A DNA stretch of 64,000 bases from a virus: IMG/VR virus record IMGVR_UViG_3300044638_006409, positions 56,656 to 120,655 of that record; one strand, 5' to 3'. Shown here piece by piece: positions 9,989 through 18,926 of this stretch. Every line of letters begins with the position of its first letter. The stretch's first letter is position 1. The notes below the pieces were generated by a model, which had not been told where the DNA came from, did not search any database, and saw only the letters and a program-made list of their open reading frames with translations. The translations under genes and the position numbers were made by a program.

Positions 9989-11824
9989 TTAAAAAGATAT
10001 TGTTACTGTATTTGTATTACCATCTGTAGGTATGGTAATTGTTGTTGTTCCTTTATGTACGCAATAATCATCATCAAATAGTGCGACAGCTAATTGTATA
10101 GATGTTGAACCTGGTACCCACGAGTAAGTTGGAGTATAACCTGGATTCAGTTCACTATATGGGTAATAAGTTACATTCCAAGGTGAATCAGAGTTAGTCG
10201 GATTTATAGGTGTTAATTCAGTAAACCCAAATTCAACATAATCATTCAATGATACTTCAGGTGTTCCTAAAGCCCCATCCCAATACATTGTATTGTTAAT
10301 ATTATTTGGGAAAGATGAATTTGATGTTATTGTTCTTAAAAAAGAATTTGGTAAATCAACATTAAAAATTTTGTAACTACCAACAACATCACCGGTATAA
10401 TTTGATGATGATAAAATAAAATTAAACTCATACACATAAGATGGTGGTGTGATACCAAAATTTAAATCAATAGTTGAAGCCGAAATATCCAATGTGAATA
10501 AATTTGAATTCGGACATAAAATTGATGACAAACAAGGTAATGGGTCAAATGGTGGTGGTGTTGGTGTAGGACCGGGTGGACATACAATACCCAAAAACTC
10601 TACATCTGAAGAACATCCGTTTGTATCAAAAACAACAATATTTAACAAATCACCATTATTTAACAACATTCCATCTGTTATAGTAGTTACAACATTATTA
10701 ATTGAACCTGAGAAGGTATAAGGTCCGAAACCACCACTTGGGATTAAAGATAAGAAAGCAAAACCAGTTTGAGAATAAGATGAATTAACTTGACAAGTAT
10801 AACTTATATTCGTGTTGATAGTTATTTGTGTACAATCCACTGGTGGTAAAAAACAAGATGTATTTACAACGAAATCACCAAAAGCATCAGTAACCACAGC
10901 ATTATATGTACCTGAGGGTAAGTTTATGATAGTTCCAGTTGTGTTTCCATTCTCCCATAGAAAATTATATGGAGGTGTTCCGCCAGTAACAACCAAAGTT
11001 GCACTCCTTGTTGAACCAGTTCTACCAAAGGTATTAACAACACTACAAGTTACACCCATAGGAAAAATGGTAATTACATCACACTCATTAACAGTAACAT
11101 AATCACCATAGTTATTTACAACACCACAAGTGGATACTGCGGAAAATGTGGTTACCTCATAACCAGTTCTTCTTGTTGCACAAGTGTTAGTATCATCATT
11201 TATTAAATTAGTTGTTATATTGATACCATTGAAATTGAGACTAAGAGTCCCATTTACATAGAAGAATTGATAGACACCTGGATTTGGTATAGAGGTTCTT
11301 TCTATTTCGATAGTGAAACTATCGTTTTCATAAATTCTAAAAACAAAACTTCCATTATCACTATATGGGAACACTTGAATATTCAAACCTAAACTTAGAA
11401 GGATATTCGTTAAATTTTGACTATGGGCGTTGGAATTATTACTATTTGTTGTATTACCAACGCATAAAAGTGAATCTGTGTCACAATCCAAACAATCGAA
11501 ACTATTTGGGTCTATTGTATAACTTGGAAAGTTAGGTGTATTGATAAATTCATTTCCATTGTAAGTTACTGAATTTACACTATATGATACACTTCCATAA
11601 GCATTAAGACCATTTGGTTGGGATAAGTCACAAAGAAACTCAATACTATCCATTTGGAATCCAACTAGTAAAGGTTCTTTAACTACATAAGTACAATCAA
11701 CATTTCCATTAATCTGAACTAATGTATTTAAATATGGTAATAAATTACTACGACTAGGATCCTTAATATTATGTATATCAGGACATAAACCATCACAAGA
11801 AATTAAACTTATACAATTTGACAT
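9989..11824 (-). CDS. Appendage protein with SprB-like repeats
   Basis: 611 residues. The centre carries at least two SprB-like units: 'SATLVVTGGTPPYNFLWENG' followed by LPSGTYNAVVTDAFG, and 'PSGGFGPYTFSG'. A short Pro-rich linker (PPGPTPTPPPFDPLPC) precedes a C-terminal globular part. The domain style links it to the plus-strand tail proteins at 2.5-5.4 kb, so the two convergent blocks probably build one adhesion apparatus. Confidence 0.55.
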   Translation of the reverse strand: MSNCISLISCDGLCPDIHNIKDPSRSNLLPYLNTLVQINGNVDCTYVVKEPLLVGFQMDSIEFLCDLSQPNGLNAYGSVSYSVNSVTYNGNEFINTPNFPSYTIDPNSFDCLDCDTDSLLCVGNTTNSNNSNAHSQNLTNILLSLGLNIQVFPYSDNGSFVFRIYENDSFTIEIERTSIPNPGVYQFFYVNGTLSLNFNGINITTNLINDDTNTCATRRTGYEVTTFSAVSTCGVVNNYGDYVTVNECDVITIFPMGVTCSVVNTFGRTGSTRSATLVVTGGTPPYNFLWENGNTTGTIINLPSGTYNAVVTDAFGDFVVNTSCFLPPVDCTQITINTNISYTCQVNSSYSQTGFAFLSLIPSGGFGPYTFSGSINNVVTTITDGMLLNNGDLLNIVVFDTNGCSSDVEFLGIVCPPGPTPTPPPFDPLPCLSSILCPNSNLFTLDISASTIDLNFGITPPSYVYEFNFILSSSNYTGDVVGSYKIFNVDLPNSFLRTITSNSSFPNNINNTMYWDGALGTPEVSLNDYVEFGFTELTPINPTNSDSPWNVTYYPYSELNPGYTPTYSWVPGSTSIQLAVALFDDDYCVHKGTTTITIPTDGNTNTVTISF

Positions 11825-11846
11825 AAAATTTTATACTTATCCTTAT

Positions 11847-11855
11847 GATAAATAT
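11847..11855 (-). promoter_or_regulatory. ATATTTATC motif upstream of 611-aa gene
   Basis: An 8-of-9 match to the recurrent ATATTTATA element, 22 bases before the minus-strand ATG at 11824. The gap of about 80 bases before the upstream gene also leaves room for a promoter. Confidence 0.25.
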
Positions 11856-11905
11856 GTTGTCACTATTTTTATTTTTTTAAAAAAATTATAGAGGATTATT
11901 TGACA

Positions 11906-13120
11906 TTATAAATAATATAAAACATCCGCAGCCCCAATAAAAGTAGCATTTACACCTAATGGTGTTATACATAACCACATTTCATCTAAAGTACCATTAA
12001 CATTTGAACCAACTCTTATTTGATTGTCATCTAATTTAGTGGTCGTTAAAGCAGATGTACCAGCCTGACCAATTAATGATGTCATTACGTGTCCTGGTGT
12101 TGTTATTGTTGGAGTTCCATCACTTAAAGAATATTGAAAAGGTGAGTTAGGTATATCAGTCCAACTTGGCGTTGAAGATAATGTTGGATTGAATTCCATA
12201 GTCAACAAGTAATTATCGTTTGAAGTGTTTAAGATACTGATTGTGTCAAACTGAGATGTTACACCAATGTAATTTTGTTTTAATCTATATCCAATATATG
12301 GATATTTTGTACCTGAGGTAGCCATCGTGGTTGTTGCGGTGTAAGGAATTGAAACTGTTGAATATAAACCATTTAGAGCACCTTCAGTTGAAGTTTGAGA
12401 ACAAATCATATCAAAATAACCTGAACCAGCACCAACTTGTCTAATTTCATATCTTATTGGTTGATTTGGTGATGACATATAAACAGTTGGTATATTGTTT
12501 GCTGCGGTATAATCTAAAAAATAGAATGTTTGACCTGATAAAACCATACCAAATCTCACTCTACCTACACCTAACCATTGATAATCTACAGTCATTAGAT
12601 TTGTTTCAGCCCAATCAAAATTATTTGGGTCGAATTCGGTTGAGTTCCAAGTTGTTGAGTCAGCACTAAAAGTACAAGAACCACTTAAGAATATATTAAA
12701 TGTTATTGCACTAGTAACACCATTACTTTCCAAAAAGTAACCATCAAACACTGAATTATATGGTGAACCAGTAGTTGATTGAAAACAACCAATTCTTTTG
12801 ATTATATTAGTTTCAATTTGAAAATTACTAAAACTTCCCTCAAACAACTGACTTTTACCTGGTTGGTAAATTGGATGTGTTTTAGTTTTACGAATAACTA
12901 AATCGTTGTTAGCCGATGTTGACATTCTGACCCTCGCATATTGTTGACTAAATACTGATGTTGCAGTACCTGCAGTTACTTCACTAACCTGAAGTGGATT
13001 TTTATCAAATGTATGTTTAATATCCAAAAGATTTTGAACTGCGGCAGTCCTTAATCTACCGAATGCGTCCAAGTTAGGACCATCAGAATATTTTACTGAA
13101 TTATTAAAAATGTATGCCAT
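11906..13120 (-). CDS. Conserved phage structural protein ('DAFGRLR' type)
   Basis: 404 residues. The N-terminal KYSDGPNLDAFGRLRTA followed by 'DIKHTFDKNPL' recalls a virion protein family of large marine phages with the consensus DAFGRLRvs...lfdsk (recalled, not searched). The rest is beta-rich. It lies one base after the fibre-like gene upstream in the minus-strand operon. A role in tail or fibre structure is inferred. Confidence 0.5.
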   Translation of the reverse strand: MAYIFNNSVKYSDGPNLDAFGRLRTAAVQNLLDIKHTFDKNPLQVSEVTAGTATSVFSQQYARVRMSTSANNDLVIRKTKTHPIYQPGKSQLFEGSFSNFQIETNIIKRIGCFQSTTGSPYNSVFDGYFLESNGVTSAITFNIFLSGSCTFSADSTTWNSTEFDPNNFDWAETNLMTVDYQWLGVGRVRFGMVLSGQTFYFLDYTAANNIPTVYMSSPNQPIRYEIRQVGAGSGYFDMICSQTSTEGALNGLYSTVSIPYTATTTMATSGTKYPYIGYRLKQNYIGVTSQFDTISILNTSNDNYLLTMEFNPTLSSTPSWTDIPNSPFQYSLSDGTPTITTPGHVMTSLIGQAGTSALTTTKLDDNQIRVGSNVNGTLDEMWLCITPLGVNATFIGAADVLYYL

Positions 13121-13121
13121 A

Positions 13122-13937
13122 TTATATTATCCACCAATTATTATTTCTTGCCACAAATGTAAGTGACATATAGTTTATGTTCATATCAATGTAAGAGTTT
13201 CCATCTATTGTACCTGAGACTGGTGTAACACGAATTCTATAAGAACCTGCATAACCACCTTCGTCTTTGATTGTTAATTTATATCCTTGAATACCTGAGG
13301 GTGAAAATAAAGTGACATCAACATTACCTGAGTAACTTATTCCATTATAACTATAACCTGTAACTAATGTAATAGCTGAAGTTGATATACCAGTTGTTGA
13401 TTCGGTGGAAGTACCTACACCTATAACATTAAAAGTACCACCAGTATTATTTACAAGTGTTAATGTTCCCGCCGAAAATGTACCACCAGTAACCCTTATG
13501 TCCGTTGGTAAATTTTGATATGTCGTTGCTGATATTGTTCCACTATTAGTTGTTCCCGTGACTGATAAATTTCCATTAATTGTTAAACCAGTCATAGTAT
13601 TAACATTTACAGAAAATGAACTTCCATCACTTTCAGATAAAGTAAATGTATTATTATTGTAAGTAAAAGCGGTAACACTTGTGTCTGTAAATCCTGTAAC
13701 AAATCCTGAAACTGAAAAAGTACCACCAGAACTATTAGTAAATGTTATTACACCAGTTGAGGAATTATAAGTACCACCAGTAATGTATACTGATTGTACT
13801 AAATTAGTAACTTGTTGAATTGTTGCTTTATAAGAAGAACCTGCAGGATTTTGTGATGTATCTCCTGTTATAACAATGTGAATCAAATCATTAAATGTTA
13901 CACCAGTTGCTAAAGTTCTATCGGTAAGAAATGCCAT
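13122..13937 (-). CDS. Tail-fibre-like repetitive beta protein
   Basis: 271 residues. The N-terminal MAFLTDRTLATGVTFNDLIH is followed by repeats of 'TGGT(Y/F)..GT(I/L)T..N..GGTF.V.G' (around residues 55-80 and 150-175). Such Gly/Thr/Ser repeats form trimeric fibre shafts in many phages of Bacteroidetes (general knowledge). The C-terminus includes a Tyr/Gly-rich tip. It heads its transcript with a TATTTATA-type motif upstream. Confidence 0.55.
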   Translation of the reverse strand: MAFLTDRTLATGVTFNDLIHIVITGDTSQNPAGSSYKATIQQVTNLVQSVYITGGTYNSSTGVITFTNSSGGTFSVSGFVTGFTDTSVTAFTYNNNTFTLSESDGSSFSVNVNTMTGLTINGNLSVTGTTNSGTISATTYQNLPTDIRVTGGTFSAGTLTLVNNTGGTFNVIGVGTSTESTTGISTSAITLVTGYSYNGISYSGNVDVTLFSPSGIQGYKLTIKDEGGYAGSYRIRVTPVSGTIDGNSYIDMNINYMSLTFVARNNNWWII

Positions 13938-13948
13938 TCTTTTTTATT

Positions 13949-13957
13949 TATAAATAC
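13949..13957 (-). promoter_or_regulatory. GTATTTATA motif upstream of fibre gene
   Basis: The minus-strand sequence GTATTTATAAATA ends shortly before the ATG at 13937. It contains an exact TATAAATA string, the core of T4 late promoters, and matches the recurrent motif at 8 of 9 positions. Confidence 0.3.
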
Positions 13958-14257
13958 TTAAGACATAAAGAAATATCCAACACCATCCATAAAAAAGAAA
14001 TCATCCAAATCCATAAAGTCTTTTATATCATCACTACAATATATAACCTTAAATTTTTCACACCCATCCGCTGTTATTACTTTAACACCAATTGCTGGTG
14101 CTGTATTAAATTGTGGTGGGAGAACGAATGTATTATTTAATGGGACATAAGTATCAATGTACGCAACTAAAATACATTGACTACCAAATATATCACATAT
14201 ATAAATTGTGTATGGATAATTTAAACCAGCTATTTGAGTGAATTGAAGTGAGGTCAT
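13958..14257 (-). CDS. Small unrecognised protein, paralogue of the 71-aa gene at 16.2 kb
   Basis: 99 residues. The stretch YPYTIYICDIFGSQCILVAY followed by a variable strand and VKVITADGCEKF aligns by eye with PFDIYLCDDPLTTCVYVNTI and LKVVDDNNCE in the 71-residue protein at 16194-16409. Both sit in the same minus-strand operon, suggesting tandem duplication of a small beta domain. Function unknown. The C-terminus is unusually aromatic and acidic. Confidence 0.5.
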   Translation of the reverse strand: MTSLQFTQIAGLNYPYTIYICDIFGSQCILVAYIDTYVPLNNTFVLPPQFNTAPAIGVKVITADGCEKFKVIYCSDDIKDFMDLDDFFFMDGVGYFFMS

Positions 14258-14279
14258 ATACTCTTAAATATCCTCCTAC

Positions 14280-16190
14280 TTATATTCCTGTGAGTGTACT
14301 GAACACCCCAAAACAATCATCACAACTATCATAGAAGTTGAAACCATATTCTGGGAAATAATTACCTGAGAAGTTACTATATATTGAACTAGGTGGTAAA
14401 TCAGGATAAGTCACAGAATAGTATAGGAATTGCCAACATTCATTGAATTCAAAAGCCTCAGGGTCTTTGAACACTTGACCCTCTGTCGAAGTTGGGCCAG
14501 GTAAAGTTTGAATTATATACTGATTAGTTCCACATTTTTGATATACATAATAACCAATTGCAACGGATGGTGTTGGTGTAGGTGTAATTGTTGGTGTAAT
14601 ACTTGGAGTGGATGATATTGTAGGTGTTACGGTTACATTTGGAGTACACAAATAACATTCATTCAAATTTGAGAAACCTAAAGGTCCGTCAGTAACATCA
14701 ATTATGTCAACCCCTATTACACTCAAGTTGATACCAACAAAGGATACACATTTTGATACTCCATTTATGTCTGCTTTATAAATTGCAAACTTAGTCAAAG
14801 TTCCACCAGATGGTAAAGGAATAGGTAAAGTTGTATAATACATTTGTCCATTGTAACAATCTTGAAATTGTTTACTCATAGGACAGATTATATCACCTTG
14901 AACTGTATTGAACACAACATTACCTGATATACTACAAGCATATGTTACAGCAGGCGTTGGAGTTGGTGTGGGTGTTTGTGTTGAAGTTGGTGTTGGTGTG
15001 TACCCAGTTATTGTCACATCTACAGCTCTACCACCACAAGGATCACTTGGAGTTGGTGTTGGAGTTATTGTTGGTGTTACTGAAATTGTTGGGGTTACAC
15101 TTGGAGTTGGTGTGACTTCACAATCAAATATTGCAGAAAAATCTAAAACAGAACAATTTACTGTTGGTGTTGGAGTTGGTGTGGGACAATTACCACTGAA
15201 AACATAATCATCACACAAATCAGGACAATTTGAGTTACACGGATAAGGTCCTTCCAAAAGACAGAAACCACCCAATGTAGTTGATAAACACCAAGTACCT
15301 CCCGTTGTGTAATATATGAAATCACCATTTGTAATTCCTGACCAATATGTGTCACCATTATAAGTACCTGCTGATACAAAGTTGTCATCATAACCTAAAC
15401 CTGTATTTGTTATACAATAAGTTGGTGGACATCCTGAACAAACAAATGAAGTTGTCGTGACATATGCTGAAAATCCATTTGTTAAAATTGTATCATCAAT
15501 AAGTAAAGTTGCATTAGTTGGACAATAACCTGTTGTGAATCCGTAACCTCCCAAATCAAATGTTTCAGGTGTTGTCAAATTATTTAAAAACCATTGTTGC
15601 AAAAATAAATCCCAAAAAAGTATTATTGTTTCTCCTTGAAAATTATCAAATATGTAATATTGTCTTCCGTTTATTATTGATTCAGTAAATAAACTTCTAT
15701 AATAATTTAGCTCAAAGTTTTCAACATGAAGTAAAATACAACATTCCTCTATGTCACACTGGTTATTAGCTATACAATCATTACAATCCACATATGTAGA
15801 ACCTGAAGCAAATACTGTATACTCTGTGTATATTGCAGAATCAGTAATACTTTGAGTTTTATAACAACCATACAGATAATCAACTCCATTAGCTCTTCCA
15901 ATGTAACCCATATTAGTGAACACACCCGATGGTGATAAAGTTGACCCAGTAACAACAGCTACACTTATGTCAGTTCCATCACAACATCCTTGCCAATTCA
16001 AATATCCATCTAAAGCGCCCAAATTTGTTAAAACCAAATCTACTGATGGTGATGTTACTCCTGAACCAGCAATATAATAAGTTACATTAGGTGGTAAGAA
16101 TATTGTGTGTTGATTACCCAAGTAATTTGTAAAAGTAAAACCTGAATATATCGTAGACGCTGTATTGACAATGGTATAACCTGAACTCAT
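14280..16190 (-). CDS. Large appendage protein with Pro-Thr linkers
   Basis: 636 residues, Cys-rich and Ser/Thr/Gly-rich. Three low-complexity linkers of the type TPTISVTPTITPTPTPSDPC separate globular segments (around residues 340-420 and 530-550). They are nearly the same as the linker in the 1074-residue plus-strand protein. It starts 3 bases after the upstream 71-residue gene. It is probably an exposed fibre or adhesin subunit; no catalytic domain recognised. Confidence 0.55.
   Translation of the reverse strand: MSSGYTIVNTASTIYSGFTFTNYLGNQHTIFLPPNVTYYIAGSGVTSPSVDLVLTNLGALDGYLNWQGCCDGTDISVAVVTGSTLSPSGVFTNMGYIGRANGVDYLYGCYKTQSITDSAIYTEYTVFASGSTYVDCNDCIANNQCDIEECCILLHVENFELNYYRSLFTESIINGRQYYIFDNFQGETIILFWDLFLQQWFLNNLTTPETFDLGGYGFTTGYCPTNATLLIDDTILTNGFSAYVTTTSFVCSGCPPTYCITNTGLGYDDNFVSAGTYNGDTYWSGITNGDFIYYTTGGTWCLSTTLGGFCLLEGPYPCNSNCPDLCDDYVFSGNCPTPTPTPTVNCSVLDFSAIFDCEVTPTPSVTPTISVTPTITPTPTPSDPCGGRAVDVTITGYTPTPTSTQTPTPTPTPAVTYACSISGNVVFNTVQGDIICPMSKQFQDCYNGQMYYTTLPIPLPSGGTLTKFAIYKADINGVSKCVSFVGINLSVIGVDIIDVTDGPLGFSNLNECYLCTPNVTVTPTISSTPSITPTITPTPTPSVAIGYYVYQKCGTNQYIIQTLPGPTSTEGQVFKDPEAFEFNECWQFLYYSVTYPDLPPSSIYSNFSGNYFPEYGFNFYDSCDDCFGVFSTLTGI
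14566..14640 (-). repeat. Pro-Thr-encoding DNA repeat, copy 1 (minus orientation)
   Basis: Plus-strand GGTGTTGGTGTAGGTGTAAT-type units encode TPTITPTPTP on the minus strand. Inverted with respect to the array at 6001-6157. Confidence 0.55.
14947..15186 (-). repeat. Pro-Thr-encoding DNA repeat, copy 2 (minus orientation)
   Basis: Three clusters of GTTGGTGTTGGAGTTG-like units encode alternating Pro-Thr linkers in the 636-residue protein, including PTISVTPTIT, which is also present in the plus-strand array. Confidence 0.55.
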
Positions 16191-16193
16191 TTA

Positions 16194-16409
16194 TTATACT
16201 ACTAAATTGGAGATTATTTCACAATTATTATCGTCAACAACTTTAAGGTTATATGATAGTTGACCATCCATAATTAGAGGTACATCAAAAGAATAAGTCC
16301 CACCAGTTATGGTATTTACATACACACAAGTTGTTAGGGGATCATCACATAAATAAATGTCAAAAGGTGTTGCACCTGAAACTCCATTTATTGTTATCGT
16401 TGTTGGCAT
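16194..16409 (-). CDS. Small beta-domain protein, first gene of minus-strand appendage operon
   Basis: 71 residues, MPTTITINGVSGATPFDIYL onward, with Cys at matched positions to the 99-residue protein at 13958-14257. It is the promoter-proximal gene of the minus-strand block, 54 bases from the divergent primase gene. No known function; a small structural or chaperone-like role in appendage assembly is possible. Confidence 0.5.
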   Translation of the reverse strand: MPTTITINGVSGATPFDIYLCDDPLTTCVYVNTITGGTYSFDVPLIMDGQLSYNLKVVDDNNCEIISNLVV

Positions 16410-16426
16410 TTGACAAAATTGTTTTT

Positions 16427-16435
16427 TATAAATAT
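16427..16435 (-). promoter_or_regulatory. ATATTTATA motif, likely promoter of minus-strand appendage operon
   Basis: An exact ATATTTATA on the minus strand, 17 bases before the first gene of the appendage operon, in a short divergent intergenic region. Position and exact match make this one of the better candidates for a late promoter. Confidence 0.4.
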
Positions 16436-16462
16436 ATTAGGTAGTAAAACTTTGTGAATATT

Positions 16463-17365
16463 ATGGCTGACGATAATGAAATAATAGTAGATTTACTCAA
16501 TGACATATTTGGAAAGGAAAAACAACATTATGAGTCCAAATGTCAAGTTTCATACAATTGTCCTAATTGTGATGAAGGTAAAAATAAGGGTAATTTGGAG
16601 ATTAATTATTTCAAACATCTATTTCATTGTTGGAGTTGTGGTGATACGGACAATATGCACGGGTCACTTGGAAAGTTGATAAAAAAATATGGTAAAAAAT
16701 CACATTATAAAACATATTCCATATTAGCCCCTGAGGAAAACAAACCAACCAATTATAAAAAAACTCAAAAACTTAAATTACCTGAACATTTTAAAAAGTT
16801 CAACGAAGTTTCAAGTATCTATCCTGTAAGAAGACAAGCCTACAATTATTTAACTAATAGAGGCATTACTGATGAAATTATTGAAAGATATGGTATTGGA
16901 TTTTGTGATAATGGTAGTCACGCAGGTAGAATTATAATTCCATCTTATGATAAAAAAGACGAATTAAATTATTATATTGCGAGAAGTTGGGATTTACATA
17001 CTAAGGCCAAATATAAGAACCCTGAATCAGCCAAAGATGAAATTATTTTTTTTGAGAGTTTGATTGATTGGGAAAAAGATATTACCTTGGTTGAGGGAGC
17101 ATTTGATTCTATCTTTATACCAAATAGTATTCCGATGTTAGGGAAACATATGAGTTCGTTATTATTTAATACTTTATATGACAAAGCTAAAGGAAATATA
17201 ACAATTGCATTGGATGGTGATGCTTATGATAATGCTGTAAGTTTGTACCACGAGTTAAATGGTGGTGAATTATATGGAAGAATAAAGATTGTAAAATTAC
17301 CACTTGATAAGGACATTGCTGATTTGAGGGGAAACATAAATGAATATTACATAACAATAAGATGA
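16463..17365 (+). CDS. DnaG-type DNA primase
   Basis: 300 residues from the ATG at 16463 (a GTG lies 9 bases upstream). The zinc-binding domain shows CPNC at 33-36 and CWSC at 56-59. The TOPRIM catalytic core shows LVEGAFDSI (Glu211) and ALDGDA (Asp251, Asp253), the acidic residues that bind metal. This enzyme would make RNA primers for the phage lagging strand. It is shorter than bacterial DnaG and lacks an obvious helicase-binding C-terminal domain. It overlaps the next gene as ATGA. Confidence 0.85.
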   Translation: MADDNEIIVDLLNDIFGKEKQHYESKCQVSYNCPNCDEGKNKGNLEINYFKHLFHCWSCGDTDNMHGSLGKLIKKYGKKSHYKTYSILAPEENKPTNYKKTQKLKLPEHFKKFNEVSSIYPVRRQAYNYLTNRGITDEIIERYGIGFCDNGSHAGRIIIPSYDKKDELNYYIARSWDLHTKAKYKNPESAKDEIIFFESLIDWEKDITLVEGAFDSIFIPNSIPMLGKHMSSLLFNTLYDKAKGNITIALDGDAYDNAVSLYHELNGGELYGRIKIVKLPLDKDIADLRGNINEYYITIR

Positions 17366-18207
17366 CAGATTTATATAAAGTAAGAGATGAGATATTGGAA
17401 ATAGTGGGGAATAGACAAAAAGAACTACAACTTACATTTGAGGAAGAAGCTCATAAATATACAATGTTGGATATCAATGGAAAACTGAAAGATGATTGGT
17501 ATTCCGTATCAAAGATTATTAAAAAATATTACGATGAGTTTCCAGCTGAAGAAATTGCATTAAAAAAGGCCAAAGGTGATGTTGAAGAACAACAAAAATT
17601 ATTAAAAGAATGGGCTGATGCTGGTACATATTCTACTAACTTGGGGAGTAGAACTCACTATTTGTTGGAACAAAAATCATTGGAAATGTTTGATATCGAA
17701 AAAGAAGTTAGACAACCCATATTTGATTGTGATTTTGAACAAATATTGAAGAGTGATAGAATGGTTAGTGCTGGTGGTAATTATTTGGAATTAATGAAAG
17801 AAAGAGGTGCGGTTTTACTAGATACTGAAATGGTATTAGGTGATAACGAATTACAATATGTTGGACAACCCGACCAAATGTGGTTAATTGAAAATAAAGA
17901 AAAAAACCAAATAGGTATTTTCTGTGGTGATTATAAAACTAACAAACCAAAAAACTTTGAATCTAATCAATTTACCAAACCAATGAAGTACCCCTTCAAT
18001 AAATTACCAAATAATGCTTTGGGACACTATTACATTCAACTTCCACTATATTTAAGATTATTATTTAAGATGTTGAAAGGAAGTAAATATGAAAAAATTG
18101 GACTATTTGGGGCTATAATAGTATTGTTAAAAGACAATGGTACATTTGAAGAATTTAGAATTCCTATGTCGGTTATAACTCAGGTGATGAATCTTAAAAT
18201 ATTTTAA
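17362..18207 (+). CDS. PD-(D/E)XK nuclease, RecB/Cas4-like
   Basis: 281 residues. Conserved features of the RecB-type nuclease fold: GSRTH at 95-99, LLDTEMVL with Glu156, GQPDQMW with Asp171, GDYKT with Asp190 and Lys192, and a later Gln-Leu-x-Leu-Tyr helix (HYYIQLPLYL). Asp/Glu/Lys would form the metal-dependent active site. ATGA coupling to primase suggests a replication or recombination exonuclease. It could instead degrade host DNA. Confidence 0.75.
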   Translation: MTDLYKVRDEILEIVGNRQKELQLTFEEEAHKYTMLDINGKLKDDWYSVSKIIKKYYDEFPAEEIALKKAKGDVEEQQKLLKEWADAGTYSTNLGSRTHYLLEQKSLEMFDIEKEVRQPIFDCDFEQILKSDRMVSAGGNYLELMKERGAVLLDTEMVLGDNELQYVGQPDQMWLIENKEKNQIGIFCGDYKTNKPKNFESNQFTKPMKYPFNKLPNNALGHYYIQLPLYLRLLFKMLKGSKYEKIGLFGAIIVLLKDNGTFEEFRIPMSVITQVMNLKIF

Positions 18208-18212
18208 AACAT

Positions 18213-18926
18213 ATGCAAAAATTAATACTTGGTGATTGTTTAGAAATGATGAAATCAATCGAATCTGATTCAGTTGATGTTATTGTAACTTCCCCACCAT
18301 ACAACAAAAAAGGTCTTGTTGGAGGAAAAATTAAACCTGGTAATCAAGTATGGAAAAAATTTAACATAGATTATTCTGAGTATGACGATAATCTTTCAGA
18401 AAGTGACTATAATGATTGGATGGTCACAATCTTGAATGAGATGATGCGAATAATTAAACCTACAGGGTCTATATTTTTTAACCATAAACCTAGACGACAC
18501 AATAACAAAGTTCATTTACCAACTGATTTTATCAGTAAGTCAAATCTTTCATTATATCAATTGATAATTTGGAATAGACTATCAAGTCCAAATATTCGAA
18601 AAGATGTTTTGTTACCTTGTACTGAACACATTTATTGGTTGACAAAAGGAAAACCTAAAACATACAAGGAAAATTTAGATAAACAATTTCATTCTGAAAT
18701 TTGGACGATAAATCCTGATAAGGGGAGTGAACATCCCGCCCCTTTTCCTGAAAAGTTGGTCGAAAATTGTATTCTTTTGACCACAGAAGTTAATGATTTG
18801 GTAGTAGACCCATTTTTAGGTTCGGGCACAACAACTAAGGTAGCTAAGACTTTAGATAGACATTATATAGGAATTGAACTTGATAAAAAATACTATGAAA
18901 TAGCGGAATCAAGACTAAACAAATAG
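18213..18926 (+). CDS. DNA methyltransferase (N4-cytosine or N6-adenine), likely R-M partner
   Basis: 237 residues. Catalytic motif TSPPY at 26-30 comes first and the SAM-binding motif DPFLGSGTT near 199 comes last, the order of beta-class amino-methyltransferases. Serine in SPPY is frequent in N4-cytosine enzymes, but adenine cannot be excluded. Its 3' end overlaps a convergent gene that looks like a type II restriction endonuclease, which suggests a complete restriction-modification pair. Confidence 0.8.
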   Translation: MQKLILGDCLEMMKSIESDSVDVIVTSPPYNKKGLVGGKIKPGNQVWKKFNIDYSEYDDNLSESDYNDWMVTILNEMMRIIKPTGSIFFNHKPRRHNNKVHLPTDFISKSNLSLYQLIIWNRLSSPNIRKDVLLPCTEHIYWLTKGKPKTYKENLDKQFHSEIWTINPDKGSEHPAPFPEKLVENCILLTTEVNDLVVDPFLGSGTTTKVAKTLDRHYIGIELDKKYYEIAESRLNK

